Shown here: positions 54,635 to 64,000 of the stretch, piece after piece | How positions within the stretch are numbered: position 1 is the first letter of the stretch | Layout: the number at the start of each line of letters is the position of its first letter | Assembly: GCF_009797935.1 (NCBI RefSeq) | Contig: NZ_VOLC01000002.1 | Span: 248,001 to 312,000 of the forward strand | Length of the DNA: 64,000 nt | Direction of reading: 5' to 3' | Source of the DNA: Lunatibacter salilacus | GTDB taxonomy: Bacteria; Bacteroidota; Bacteroidia; Cytophagales; Cyclobacteriaceae | Program-made: the position numbers and the translations under genes | Notes under the pieces: generated by a model | Seen by the model: only the letters and a program-made list of their open reading frames with translations | What the model was told of the DNA's origin: nothing | The model's database searches: none

Positions 54635-57600
54635 ATGAAGATTTACTATAAATTAATCAATTTTATTAAAATAAATTTAATAGGTTTATCTTTAATACCT
54701 AAAAGGTTTTTTCCCTCATTCAGACCTTTTCTGTTTTTGTGGGGGATAATATCACTAGTCAATTTTTCCGTTGCGCATGGATTTCAGTCCAACCAACGGG
54801 TTTCCGGAGTGGTAAATGACGCCAGTTCCAATGAAACCCTGCCTGGTGTAAATGTTTTAATCAAAGGAACTTCAATCGGTACAATCAGCGACATTAACGG
54901 TGACTTCAGCCTCAATGTCCCCAATGCTGAATCTATCTTGGTTTTTTCATTTATTGGGTACCTAACGCAGGAAATTGTGGTGGGAAATCAAAGTGAGTTA
55001 AATATAAGTCTTGTATCCAATGCGGCTGACCTGGAGGAGGTGGTAGTCATAGGATATGGTACGTCCAAAAAAAGTGACCTTACCGGATCGGTGGCTAGGG
55101 TGGATGCAGAGACTTTCAAAAACCAACCCATGACGCAATTGACCGATATGCTTACCGGAACAATCGCCGGCTTAAGTGCCAACCAAAGTCCTTCTGCTGC
55201 GGGAGGAGGTTCTCTGGAGGTCCGGGGTCCCACTTCTCTAAGTGCGGGCACAGATCCGATGGTGGTATTGGACGGAGTAATTTATAACGGAAGCATTGCG
55301 GATATCAATCCAAATGATATTGAAACGATAGATGTTTTAAAAGATGCCAGTTCTTCAGCCGTCTTCGGAGCAAGGGCCGCCAATGGTGTCATCCTGGTTA
55401 CGACAAAAAAAGGCTCAATTGGGAAACCAACCATCAATTTTTCGGCCCAGGTTGGCATTTCGAATACCACAAAAGACCGAAGGCCATTGAATGCAGAGGA
55501 ATACCTTATATTTAAGGGGGATTTTTTTCGTGAAGGTGCCCTGAATAATCCGAACGTACCGCAAACCTTTTACACCAATCCCAATGACTTACCGGAAAAT
55601 GTTAGTGTCAATGATTGGTTAAATTATAACGAGAATCCCAATCAAGACCCTTATATAGAGTATTTATCCCGATTAAACCTTTATCCCACCGAACAGCAAA
55701 ACGCCTTGGCAGGAAGAACCGTGGATTGGTATGACAAGACCATGAACCAAGGTTTAAGGCAGATTTATGATCTCAGTATCGGTGGGGGGACTGAAGACAT
55801 CAAGTATTTTTGGTCCGTGGGCTATACCGACACCGAGGGTATCATTAAAGGGGACAAACATACAAATATCCGGTCCAGGCTAAATGTGGATTTCAAAGTA
55901 AATGACTGGCTTTCTTTTGGAGCCAACTCCCAATTTAGCGAGCGGGATGAAAGCTCCGTACCTGCAAATTTAGGTTTAATGTATATTGCCAGCCCATTTG
56001 GAAAGCCATTTAATGATGATGGGAGCGTTAATCTGAGACCACATGACGATCCTTCTGCCTACCACCCCTTAATGGACTTTTACGGCCGAGACAGGAACCG
56101 AAAAGTCAATACTTTCTTTTCAAGTATATATAGTAATGTAAAACTTCCATTCGGTATCAACTATAGAATTTCTTTTCAGCCTCGGTACACTTTTACCACA
56201 GACCAGAGTTTTTGGGGAGAACAAACCATCACCGGTTCTCAAACTTTTCCCGGAGGAAGAGGGGTCAGGCAATCCAGTAAAACCAGTGAGTGGATGTTGG
56301 ATAACCTGCTGACCTGGAACCAACAGTTTGGCGTCCATAATTTTGATGCTACCTTTTTATACAATGCAGAAAGTTTCAGAAGCTGGTTTGAACAGCAGGC
56401 TAATCAGAATTTTGCTCCCAATGCTAATTTGGGGTATCATGGCCTTCAATTCGGCAGTAATCCTTCACTTAACAATAATGATATCAGGCAAACCGGGGAT
56501 GCTCTGATGGGAAGAATCAATTATACCTTATTGGATAAATATTTGTTTACCGCCTCACTCCGCAGAGATGGATATTCCGCATTTGGGCAGGAGTTTCCTA
56601 GGGCTTTGTTCCCTGCTACTGCCTTTGCCTGGAAGGTTTCCGATGAAGGTTTCTACGATGAAAACTGGCTAGTAAACAGATTAAAGTTCCGTCTTTCTTG
56701 GGGGCTTAACGGTAACCGGGACATAGGCGCCTACTCGGCTTTGGCTCAATTGGGTTCGGTTTTGGATTATGATGGCACCAATGTGGTGGTGGGGGTTCAA
56801 AATGCCACCCTTTCAAATCCCGGCTTAACGTGGGAAAAAACACAATCACTGAATTTTGGGTTGGATTTTGGACTTTTTGACGACCGGATAGATATCAGTG
56901 CCGACTATTATGTGGGTACTACGGAAGATTTGCTGATGAACCGACAACTCCCCCGTATCACCGGTTTTCAAAGCATTACTGCCAATTTAGGTGAATTGGA
57001 GAACAGGGGGTTTGAATTGGCGCTGAGGACTGTAAACATCAGTAAAGTTGATTTCTTATGGAGTTCGAATTTGGTTTTCTCTTTAAACAGGAACAAAATA
57101 AAATCTCTTTTTGGAGATGAAGGAGAATATACTTTATTGGGTGAAACCCGTTTTGGGGAGTTGCCCGATTTTTCCAATCATTGGTTTCCTGGAAGAGCAG
57201 TGGATATAGTGTGGGATTATAATGTGCTTGGGGTGTGGCAGATGGAGGAAGCCGATGCGGCAAGTGTGTACAATCTTTCACCCGGGGATTTTAAAGGTGA
57301 AGATGTCAACGAGGATGGTGTTTATACAGATTTAATTGACAAACAGTTCATAGGATATACCAACCCCAGATACAACATCGGCTTCAGAAATGAAGCTACC
57401 TACAAAAACTTTACCGCCACAATATTTATCCGGGCAAGTCTTGGACATATTCTGCCTTTCAATCAAGCCTTACAGGGATCCCTGTCCCATGACAGGAGGA
57501 ATTATGACGGTGGCCCCATGCCCTATTGGACACCTGAGAACCGCAACAATGAATTTGCCCGTTTAAGGCCGATTCATTCGCCGTATGGGGGTGGTCTGGG

Positions 57601-57817
57601 AATCTACCATCCGGGTTCTTTTGTAAGAATACAGGACCTATCTTTATCCTATAATATGCCAATGGCGACCGTAGATCGGTTAAAATTAAATTCAATGAGA
57701 ATATTCGGTGCGGTAAGAAACCTTTATAGTTTTGATCAATGGCCCGGTTGGGATCCAGAATCCAACATGACACCTATGCCCAGGACTTACTCCTTGGGGT
57801 TAAACCTATCATTATAA
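54635..57817 (+). CDS. SusC/RagA TonB-dependent transporter (fourth pair)
   Basis: This is a 1060-residue transporter on the plus strand. The N-terminal export segment (FRPFLFLWGIISLVNFSVAHG) is preceded by about 28 residues that may be a long N-region. A carboxypeptidase-regulatory-like domain (VSGVVNDASSNETLPGVNVL) leads to LEEVVVIGYGTSKKSDLTGS, the plug IDVLKDASSSAVFGARAANG, and the barrel. No STN domain is present and no sigma/FecR genes accompany it, so regulation differs from the other two units. SusD follows after 13 bp. Confidence 0.95.
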   Translation: MKIYYKLINFIKINLIGLSLIPKRFFPSFRPFLFLWGIISLVNFSVAHGFQSNQRVSGVVNDASSNETLPGVNVLIKGTSIGTISDINGDFSLNVPNAESILVFSFIGYLTQEIVVGNQSELNISLVSNAADLEEVVVIGYGTSKKSDLTGSVARVDAETFKNQPMTQLTDMLTGTIAGLSANQSPSAAGGGSLEVRGPTSLSAGTDPMVVLDGVIYNGSIADINPNDIETIDVLKDASSSAVFGARAANGVILVTTKKGSIGKPTINFSAQVGISNTTKDRRPLNAEEYLIFKGDFFREGALNNPNVPQTFYTNPNDLPENVSVNDWLNYNENPNQDPYIEYLSRLNLYPTEQQNALAGRTVDWYDKTMNQGLRQIYDLSIGGGTEDIKYFWSVGYTDTEGIIKGDKHTNIRSRLNVDFKVNDWLSFGANSQFSERDESSVPANLGLMYIASPFGKPFNDDGSVNLRPHDDPSAYHPLMDFYGRDRNRKVNTFFSSIYSNVKLPFGINYRISFQPRYTFTTDQSFWGEQTITGSQTFPGGRGVRQSSKTSEWMLDNLLTWNQQFGVHNFDATFLYNAESFRSWFEQQANQNFAPNANLGYHGLQFGSNPSLNNNDIRQTGDALMGRINYTLLDKYLFTASLRRDGYSAFGQEFPRALFPATAFAWKVSDEGFYDENWLVNRLKFRLSWGLNGNRDIGAYSALAQLGSVLDYDGTNVVVGVQNATLSNPGLTWEKTQSLNFGLDFGLFDDRIDISADYYVGTTEDLLMNRQLPRITGFQSITANLGELENRGFELALRTVNISKVDFLWSSNLVFSLNRNKIKSLFGDEGEYTLLGETRFGELPDFSNHWFPGRAVDIVWDYNVLGVWQMEEADAASVYNLSPGDFKGEDVNEDGVYTDLIDKQFIGYTNPRYNIGFRNEATYKNFTATIFIRASLGHILPFNQALQGSLSHDRRNYDGGPMPYWTPENRNNEFARLRPIHSPYGGGLGIYHPGSFVRIQDLSLSYNMPMATVDRLKLNSMRIFGAVRNLYSFDQWPGWDPESNMTPMPRTYSLGLNLSL

Positions 57818-57830
57818 TTTTCAAACTTCA

Positions 57831-59609
57831 ATGCGACAAGATATGGAACGTTTAGCCATCAAAAACATCAAGCTTTTTCTATTAATGATTTCAATAGTGT
57901 TAATCCAGGTTTCCTGTAATGAAAAGTGGCTGGAACCTGATCCCTTGTCTTTCTTTGCACCGGAAAATGTTTACGTGGATGAAGCAGGTTTTGAGTCGCT
58001 TTTGGTGACCATGAGAAGGAGCCTGAAAAGAGAATATTATGGGTTTTTCAATTTTTCAACGGCAGAATTTGCCCCCAGTGATCTGGGAGTGGCTGGTTAT
58101 GTGCCTGATTTTTCGATCAATACCCCCACTTCATCAGATAGGGTTCCCTATGGCCCCATGTTTGATGAGGTATACGGCTTTATAAAAAATGCCAATGTAC
58201 TGATTTCAAGAATAGATGGGGTTACCTGGGATGATGAAACGGTAAGAAACCGTTTATTGGCAGAGGCATACTGGCACCGAGCTTATTGGTATTATCGATT
58301 AACCCATTCTTATGGAGATGTGCCCTATATTGGAGTTGAATTAACAGGTGCTAAGCTGGATTTCCAAACCCATTCCAGATGGGCCATTTTGGAAAAAATC
58401 CAATCTGACCTGGAATGGGCGGTTGAATGGATGCCTGTAACGGCTGCACCTAGGGTACCCACCAAAGGTGCTGGAAATTACCTTTTGACAAAAATTTATC
58501 TGGCCAATACCGAGTTTGATAAAGCCATTGAAGCCGCTACCCGGGTCATAGAAGGCCCTTACTCCCTGATGGAACACCGTTTTGGCAGTATGGCCAATGA
58601 TCCTTCTAGGAATGTGATTTGGGATCTTCATAGACATGAAAACATCCATAACTCCCAAAATACCGAAACCATACTGGGTTTGGTGGACAGATGGGAAGCT
58701 CCTGATGGAGCAAGGGTAAACCAACATCTCGCCGCCAATTTCATGCCCCATTATTGGGATGTACCTGACCAAGCGGGTACCAGGGGAATCGTTTACCCAT
58801 CCGATATGATGGATACCCTGATGAGGGGTCAGGGAATCATCACTGCTTCTAACTTTTACCAATTCAAATTGTGGGAAGATGAAACTTACAACTGGCAAAA
58901 TACACCTGATTTGAGAAGGGCGGATATCAATTGGATTGAAATGTCTGAAATCAGATATAATCGTCCGGAGTCTCCCAATTTGGGGGAACCCATCCGGCAA
59001 CTTTGGCCCAATACCAGTGATACCACCATTCGGTGGTATTCATGGCCCCATTACAAAACCTACAACCCCTCAAATCAAGAAGAAAGCACCTGGGGAGGTG
59101 GAAATGGAGATTCTTATGTTTATCGATTAGCGGGAATTTATCTCCTCAGGGCAGAAGCCTATTTTTGGAACAACCAGCTTAGCCAAGCGGCCAATGATAT
59201 CAATATGGTGAGGGCACGTTCAAATGCTCCCTTGATTACCGGAGGGGATGTCACCATAGATTACCTATTTGATGAACGAGCCCGAGAATTGTATGCGGAA
59301 GAAACCCGTCATTCTGAAATGGTCCGGGTTTCCAACATCATGGCCAAGTTAAACATGAACGGCTACAGTTTGAATAATATCAGTCAAAGCAGTTGGTGGT
59401 TTGATCGGGTAATGGCCTATAATGATATTTATAAAACCCCACAAGGAACGTGGTGGAGAAGTCAGACCCCTAGAATCCAGACCCATAACATTTATTGGCC
59501 TATTCCACAAAGTGTAATTACCGCCAATACCATGGGTAAAATCAACCAAAACAGAGGTTATCAGGGGTCTGAAGGGAATGTTCCACCCTTAGAAACCATT
59601 GAAGAATAA
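57831..59609 (+). CDS. SusD/RagB-family glycan-binding lipoprotein (fourth pair)
   Basis: This is a 592-residue protein; the ATG at 57843 gives the neater signal (MERLAIKNIKLFLLMISIVL) ending in the lipobox QVSC. SusD features include EAYWHRAYWYYRLTHSYGDV, RLAGIYLLRAEAYFWNNQLS and ARELYAEETRHSEMVRVSNI. Near the end, IQTHNIYWPIPQSVI and NQNRGYQGS replace the usual WQNPGY tail. It is the surface partner of the preceding SusC and belongs to a more diverged SusD group than the other three here. Confidence 0.94.
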   Translation: MRQDMERLAIKNIKLFLLMISIVLIQVSCNEKWLEPDPLSFFAPENVYVDEAGFESLLVTMRRSLKREYYGFFNFSTAEFAPSDLGVAGYVPDFSINTPTSSDRVPYGPMFDEVYGFIKNANVLISRIDGVTWDDETVRNRLLAEAYWHRAYWYYRLTHSYGDVPYIGVELTGAKLDFQTHSRWAILEKIQSDLEWAVEWMPVTAAPRVPTKGAGNYLLTKIYLANTEFDKAIEAATRVIEGPYSLMEHRFGSMANDPSRNVIWDLHRHENIHNSQNTETILGLVDRWEAPDGARVNQHLAANFMPHYWDVPDQAGTRGIVYPSDMMDTLMRGQGIITASNFYQFKLWEDETYNWQNTPDLRRADINWIEMSEIRYNRPESPNLGEPIRQLWPNTSDTTIRWYSWPHYKTYNPSNQEESTWGGGNGDSYVYRLAGIYLLRAEAYFWNNQLSQAANDINMVRARSNAPLITGGDVTIDYLFDERARELYAEETRHSEMVRVSNIMAKLNMNGYSLNNISQSSWWFDRVMAYNDIYKTPQGTWWRSQTPRIQTHNIYWPIPQSVITANTMGKINQNRGYQGSEGNVPPLETIEE

Positions 59610-59616
59610 AGTGAAA

Positions 59617-60693
59617 ATGAATGATTTACTTTCAATGTGCTCCCTCTCGCCTCCCAAAAAATGGCTGAGTTCGGTTTCCAAAACTCTTCTTGTATTTGTG
59701 GTTTTTCAAGGGTCAATGGAAATGGATCTTTACGCCCAACTTGATCCCCACAACTGGGTGAAGGTAACCGAAAATGCCGGTTGGGAAGCCCGGGATTCAC
59801 AAGGTGAAGTGGTGTTTAAAGATAAAATGTGGGTATTAGGGGGATGGTTTGCTTCCGATGAAGCACCACCCCGGGATGTATGGGGTTCAAAGGACGGTAA
59901 AAAATGGGAGCTTATTCAACCCTCTGCTCCATGGATCCACAGTGACCTTCCCATGACTTTTGTTTTTAAAAACAAAATGTGGATTATGGGGGGCTGGTAC
60001 AATGGGCGGCTGGAAGGTCATTCCGCCAGCAACAGTGTATGGTCTTCCACCAATGGGAAAGATTGGGACCTGGAAAACAGGAAAGCCACTTGGTCACCAA
60101 GAATTGCAGCGGCGGTAGTGGAGTTCAATGGGAAAATGTGGATGCTCGGAGGGACAGAAAACTACTATTTTGGGGATGAAGCCAGCCTGAAAAATGATGT
60201 CTGGTATTCGGATAACGGAGTAGATTGGAAACTGGCTACGGAGAATGCAGCCTGGTCTCCCAGGGCTTACCATCAGGCTGCGGTACTCCATGGTAAAATG
60301 TATTTATTCGGTGGTGGCAACTACACACCCGAATACCACGCTAAAAATGATGTTTGGGTAACAGAAGACGGAACAAATTGGGTAGAAGTGACGAGAAACG
60401 CTCCCTGGCACTCAAGGATTTGGTTTTCCTCCGTAGTTTACAGAGACAGAATATGGGTAATGGGAGGTTGGTCCAACAATCCCTATAAAAACTGGGCAGA
60501 CGTCTGGTATACCAAGGACGGCAAAGAATGGATGGCTTATAGACCTGAGGTCAGTTGGCCTGAACGCCATGAGCATTCTGCTTTTGTATTTAAGGATAAA
60601 ATTTATGTGGCCGGGGGAATGACTCCTCCTTTGGTCAATGATGTATGGTCACTTCAACTCCCTGAGGACTGGGGAATTGACGAGGGTCCCTGA
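59617..60693 (+). CDS. Kelch-type beta-propeller secreted protein
   Basis: This is a 358-residue protein from ATG 59617, 7 bp after the SusD stop; a TTG at 59599 is less likely. After a signal-like segment (LLVFVVFQGSMEMDLYAQ) it has about six repeats of the form KMWVLGGW, then DVWGSKDGKKWELI, which is the galactose-oxidase/Kelch repeat. No catalytic residues of galactose oxidase were identified, so binding or an unknown enzymatic role is possible. Gene order SusC-SusD-Kelch-hydrolase suggests it helps recognise or modify the imported glycan (inference). Confidence 0.8.
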   Translation: MNDLLSMCSLSPPKKWLSSVSKTLLVFVVFQGSMEMDLYAQLDPHNWVKVTENAGWEARDSQGEVVFKDKMWVLGGWFASDEAPPRDVWGSKDGKKWELIQPSAPWIHSDLPMTFVFKNKMWIMGGWYNGRLEGHSASNSVWSSTNGKDWDLENRKATWSPRIAAAVVEFNGKMWMLGGTENYYFGDEASLKNDVWYSDNGVDWKLATENAAWSPRAYHQAAVLHGKMYLFGGGNYTPEYHAKNDVWVTEDGTNWVEVTRNAPWHSRIWFSSVVYRDRIWVMGGWSNNPYKNWADVWYTKDGKEWMAYRPEVSWPERHEHSAFVFKDKIYVAGGMTPPLVNDVWSLQLPEDWGIDEGP

Positions 60694-60777
60694 TCCTATC
60701 ATATATATTATTCAAAATAAAGTCCAAACGGAAAATCAAAACATTCAATAACACAACCTACATTTAAAACAAAATAG

Positions 60778-63219
60778 ATGATTACCAATATCGCCTTCAA
60801 GTATCCCATAAAAAGAATTGTTTTTTCTCTGTTTCTATGCTGGTTCATATTTAATTGCCCAACTTGGTCAATGGCCCAGGGTTTTGATACTCTTCCAGCA
60901 TCCAAAATGGTCAAAATCGCCACCTTTGATGTGGATGCCAGCCCACCTATTGGAAGTCAGCTGGCTTATGATCCGATGGAAAAAAATTGGGATTTGGGGC
61001 TCAAAGCCAAGGGAATTGTTTTGGTAGGTAAAGGAATGCCCATTGTCCTATGTGCAGTGGATTGGATTGGCATCGCCAATGAAAGCCAGGATGCCTTCAA
61101 AGAAGGTTTAGCCAGGGCAGCCGGGACCATACCATCCAGAGTAGCCATCCATACCCTGCACCAACACGATGCCCCGATATCGGATTTTGGCGCTGAAAAA
61201 ATATTGAAAGACGCCGGCATGGACCCTCAAAGTTTTGAGGGCAGCTTCAGCAGACAATTGATAACGAATCTGGAAATTGCCATTACGGATGCGATGCAAA
61301 ACATGAAAACGGTTACCCATGTGGGTAAAGGTAAAGCACAGGTTCATCAAGTGGCCAGTAACAGAAGAATTGAGGGTGAGGATGGTAAAATCGTATTTTC
61401 AAGAACATCGTCGACTCGTGATTCTACTATGAGGGCCCATCCTGAAGGATTGATAGATCCGGATGTTTCCTTGGTTAGTTTTTGGAACGGAGAGGAAGCA
61501 CTTGCCGTATTGAGTTATTATGCCGTTCATCCCCAAAGCTATTACCTTACCAAAGTGGCCAACCCTGATTTTCCGGGTGTAGCCAGATTTCTAAGGCAAA
61601 TGTCCCTTCCAGACGCACTCCATGTTCACTTTAACGGAGCCGGAGCTAACGTTACTGCCGGCAAATACAATGACGGTTCCAAAGAAAACCGCTTAAAATT
61701 GGCTGAAAGGCTTGCGGATGGTATGAGACGGGCATGGGAAAATACCGTAAAACTGCCCATTTCCGCCAATGATCTGGGATGGGATTTCGTTCCTGTTTCG
61801 ATGGAGCCCAAGGAGGGATTGGAAAAAATCCGGACTGAGATGGAGACGCAAAACCATCGTTGGCTTACCAATAACCTGATGAAACTTGCCTGGTACAACC
61901 GACAAAAAGAAGGAAAAAAAATAGATATCTCTTGTCTCTATGTGGGTGATGTCCGGATATTGCACCTCCCAGGAGAATTATTTGTGGAATATCAATTGGC
62001 AGCCAAAGAAGAAAGAACGGACTTATTTGTAGCCATGGCAGCTTATGGTGATTATGGGCCTTTTTACATTGGTCCGGCATCTGCCTATCCCAAAGGAGGT
62101 TATGAAATCAATGTCAGCCCTGTGACGGAAAAAGCGGAAGCTGTGCTGATGGGTGCAATCAAAAATCTTTTGCATAAAGATTTCCCCGCTTCCGAAACTA
62201 AGGGTTTACTGTTTAAAAAAGACGGAAGCCCAATCACAAAAGTGGAGGAATGGAAAGCCAAAAAAACAGCTATACTTGAAAATTTTCAAAAAGTAACAGG
62301 ACCATTACCCCTCCTTGCCGATTCACCCCCTCTTTCCATTCAATACCTGGACAGTTTACAGACCAAGGATTACATACGGTATTCGATTCTCTACACCGCC
62401 GCCGTCAATGAGGAAGTGCCGGCTTATCTTTACCTACCTTCAAAAACCAAGAAGAACCAAAAAAAACCTGGCATGCTGGTGCTGCATGGCACCGGAGATC
62501 TTGGGAAGCAATTGGTAGACGGTAAAAGCCCGCTGGCAAACCGGGCCACTGCCAAAGAATTGGCAATGAGAGGGTATGTAGTCATTGCACCGGATTATCC
62601 TAGCATGGGAGACCTTTCGGATTATGATTTTGAAAATGACCGGTACGAATCAGCGACCATGAAAGCAATTGTCAACCATTACCGGGCAGTAGATCTTCTG
62701 CAATCCTTGGAGGAGGTTGATCCAGAGAAAATCGGGGTCATAGGTCATTCATTGGGAGGCCATAACTCGATATTTGTTGCGGCATTTGACGAAAGGATCA
62801 AAGTAGTAGTTTCCAGCTGCGGTTGGACACCTTTTGATTTCTATAATATCGGCACCGCAGGAACTAAAAGGTATGGAGGAAGATTGGGCCCATGGGCACA
62901 AATCCGATATATGCCTAAAGTGAGGAATTATATGGAGGACGGAAAACTTCCCTTTGATTTCCCTGAGCTGATTAGCACTTTGGCACCCAGGGCCTTTTAC
63001 TCCAATTCCCCACTGAATGACAGTAACTTTGATGTGGTCGGTGTAAAAAAAGGAATTGAACAGGTCCAGGAAGTTTTCAATCTTTTTGGGGTTCCCCAAC
63101 ATCTCCAGGTCCGCTACCCTGAAGCTGAACATGATTTTCCTACAACAACCAGATTGGAGGCTTATCAGTTTATCGACAAACACTTACAATTTAAGCCTAA
63201 AAACATTCAGTTGGAATAA
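60778..63219 (+). CDS. Ceramidase-like / alpha-beta hydrolase fusion, secreted
   Basis: This is an 813-residue protein. After a signal peptide (to about TWSMAQG) residues 45-465 resemble the neutral ceramidase-type (non-lysosomal) amidohydrolase fold: HTLHQHDAP (H125, H128, H130), YAVHPQSYY and NGAGANVTAG. Residues about 495-813 form an alpha/beta hydrolase with nucleophile GHSLGG (S658), late Asp and His in PLNDSNFD and EAEHDFP (H785), as in acetyl-xylan-esterase-type enzymes. Ceramidase-like N-terminal domains are frequent in carbohydrate loci and may not act on lipids. An amidase plus an esterase acting on a modified glycan is one reading; the substrate is unknown. It follows the Kelch gene by 84 bp. 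Confidence 0.82.
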   Translation: MITNIAFKYPIKRIVFSLFLCWFIFNCPTWSMAQGFDTLPASKMVKIATFDVDASPPIGSQLAYDPMEKNWDLGLKAKGIVLVGKGMPIVLCAVDWIGIANESQDAFKEGLARAAGTIPSRVAIHTLHQHDAPISDFGAEKILKDAGMDPQSFEGSFSRQLITNLEIAITDAMQNMKTVTHVGKGKAQVHQVASNRRIEGEDGKIVFSRTSSTRDSTMRAHPEGLIDPDVSLVSFWNGEEALAVLSYYAVHPQSYYLTKVANPDFPGVARFLRQMSLPDALHVHFNGAGANVTAGKYNDGSKENRLKLAERLADGMRRAWENTVKLPISANDLGWDFVPVSMEPKEGLEKIRTEMETQNHRWLTNNLMKLAWYNRQKEGKKIDISCLYVGDVRILHLPGELFVEYQLAAKEERTDLFVAMAAYGDYGPFYIGPASAYPKGGYEINVSPVTEKAEAVLMGAIKNLLHKDFPASETKGLLFKKDGSPITKVEEWKAKKTAILENFQKVTGPLPLLADSPPLSIQYLDSLQTKDYIRYSILYTAAVNEEVPAYLYLPSKTKKNQKKPGMLVLHGTGDLGKQLVDGKSPLANRATAKELAMRGYVVIAPDYPSMGDLSDYDFENDRYESATMKAIVNHYRAVDLLQSLEEVDPEKIGVIGHSLGGHNSIFVAAFDERIKVVVSSCGWTPFDFYNIGTAGTKRYGGRLGPWAQIRYMPKVRNYMEDGKLPFDFPELISTLAPRAFYSNSPLNDSNFDVVGVKKGIEQVQEVFNLFGVPQHLQVRYPEAEHDFPTTTRLEAYQFIDKHLQFKPKNIQLE

Positions 63220-63329
63220 AAACCCAACTGCCAATTCTCGTTTTTCTCACCTATTACACTTTTTTTACTCAACCCTAATGGTTTTTGTGGTTTCCAAACA
63301 CTTCTTCCATCACCGTAAACCATAGCCTG

Positions 63330-63785
63330 GATATTTCACGGCTCAGTATCTTTACAGGCTCCCCTTGGGACCTTTTTTGGGAAAGCAGGTGAATAGTTCT
63401 TTTCCATGCAATCTCCGGGTGCTGTTGGTGGCATAGATCCTAGCCCCAGCCAGCTGAGGGGCTTGGTCAAAATCTTCTTGTAATTCAGTACTACATCAGG
63501 AGCCGGGTACACTCGTTGAAGTTGCTGAAGTCGATTGTGTCCAGGAACAATATCCCGTTCACCTGGATCATGTGTACTTTTCCCGAAAAAACGGGACAGG
63601 CAATTCCGACTCCACCCGTTTGTTTTCATTTCCACGGATAATGGGCCGGAATTAGGGTCTGGGAAGTGCAACGATCCTGTTTTTCATCTCTCTCGCCGGA
63701 TGGCTCAGAAGAACTACCTGCTTGTCAAGCACGAATTTGACAGTCCTCAGGTAGTCGAATTCCTCAGCGGTCAGCTCGGCCCCTT
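63330..63785 (-). mobile_element. Decayed transposase fragment (DDE type)
   Basis: Pieces in different minus frames give ELTAEEFDYLRTVKFVLDKQ and NRIVALPRP, then FRPIIRGNENKRVEF, MIQVNGILFLDTIDFSNFNE and AGARIYATNSTRRLHGKELF, then GPKGEPVKILSREI. In order they match the C-terminal half of an IS5/IS1182-like DDE transposase (RPIVRGK, then a VEFGAK block, then DKIYATN-type). Several frameshifts and stops show it is dead. No terminal inverted repeats were identified. Confidence 0.75.
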
Positions 63786-64000
63786 ATAGTAATGACTGCT
63801 ACCGCATTGCCCCATTTTTCAAGATTGTTAACACCAGCCTTTGCAGATGGGGCAGGAATCTCAGCCAGAATTCCATCATTTCCGGAGGCAAACCAAGTAA
63901 TTTTCTCCGGGCCACCTCGATGGGCAAAACTTGTTGCTGGATAACTAATGATCAAGCCCAACGCAGATACTTTTTTGATAAAACTCCTTCTGCTTTTCAT
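63764..64000 (-). pseudogene. Truncated Tat-signal protein
   Basis: The frame starts exactly at the right edge (ATG 64000) with MKSRRSFIKKVSALGLIISY, a twin-arginine-type signal. It continues ITWFASGNDGILAEIPAPSA and NNLEKWGNAVAVITI before leaving the homologous frame at RGRADR and stopping at 63764. The stop lies in transposase debris, so the gene has been cut by the mobile element or a later deletion. The parent family was not recognised. Confidence 0.6.

Noticed and set aside
60778-62180. Calling the N-terminal domain a ceramidase proper
   Set aside because: Only fold-level motifs are visible, and the operon context is glycan uptake, not sphingolipid breakdown.

Overview
The window looks like part of the chromosome of a marine, polysaccharide-degrading member of the Bacteroidota, most likely a Cytophagales/Cyclobacteriaceae-type bacterium. 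The lineage is inferred from four things: four SusC/SusD pairs, two ECF sigma/FecR anti-sigma modules, a giant HYR-repeat surface protein of the kind exported by type IX secretion, and many lipoprotein-type hydrolases whose starts lack obvious Shine-Dalgarno sequences. No rRNA, tRNA or CRISPR array was seen.

Layout. 1-3213 (minus): a large secreted repeat protein that runs off the left edge, preceded by a tiny secreted protein. 4106-24846 (all minus): a catabolic island with a secreted FAD oxidoreductase, five intact cysteine-type sulfatases, two clan GH-A-like lipoproteins, a DUF1593 nucleoside-hydrolase-like protein, a Tat-type enolase-superfamily protein and a GC-rich double-ThuA protein. 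Broken genes lie between them: pieces of sulfatases, a PVC-type dehydrogenase, a DUF1080 protein and an SDR. 25009-32180 (minus): ECF sigma, FecR, STN-SusC and SusD, closed by a bidirectional terminator. 32416-33876: a HepT / XRE-MNT toxin-antitoxin pair between imperfect direct repeats, next to a broken DUF433 gene. 34049-52340 (minus): a second sigma/FecR module followed by two SusCD pairs in tandem, then two GH71/99-like proteins on either side of a DUF5722 protein, with 4-bp overlaps between the hydrolase genes. 52705-53883 (minus): a four-Asp-box sialidase-fold protein. 54635-63219 (plus): a fourth SusCD pair with a Kelch propeller protein and a ceramidase-like/alpha-beta-hydrolase fusion. 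63330-64000: a decayed transposase abutting a truncated Tat-signal gene.

How the genes may work together (inference). SusCD pairs import oligosaccharides released at the surface. The GH71/99-like, DUF5722 and GH-A-like proteins are candidate backbone or side-chain glycosidases. The sulfatases remove sulfate esters, and the enolase-superfamily and FAD enzymes may process released sugars. Two of the transporters carry an N-terminal STN domain and sit behind sigma/FecR genes, so they are probably substrate-induced through FecA-like signalling. No classical agarase, carrageenase or polysaccharide-lyase signature was recognised, so the substrate, probably a sulfated marine glycan, is not identified and the backbone-cleaving step may lie with the poorly described families.

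The most unusual signals are the number of sulfatase remnants, two of them fused to unrelated enzyme fragments; the compact tandem-SusCD operon with GH71/99-DUF5722-GH71/99; the XRE-MNT/HepT module between direct repeats; and paired hairpins in both FecR-SusC spacers.
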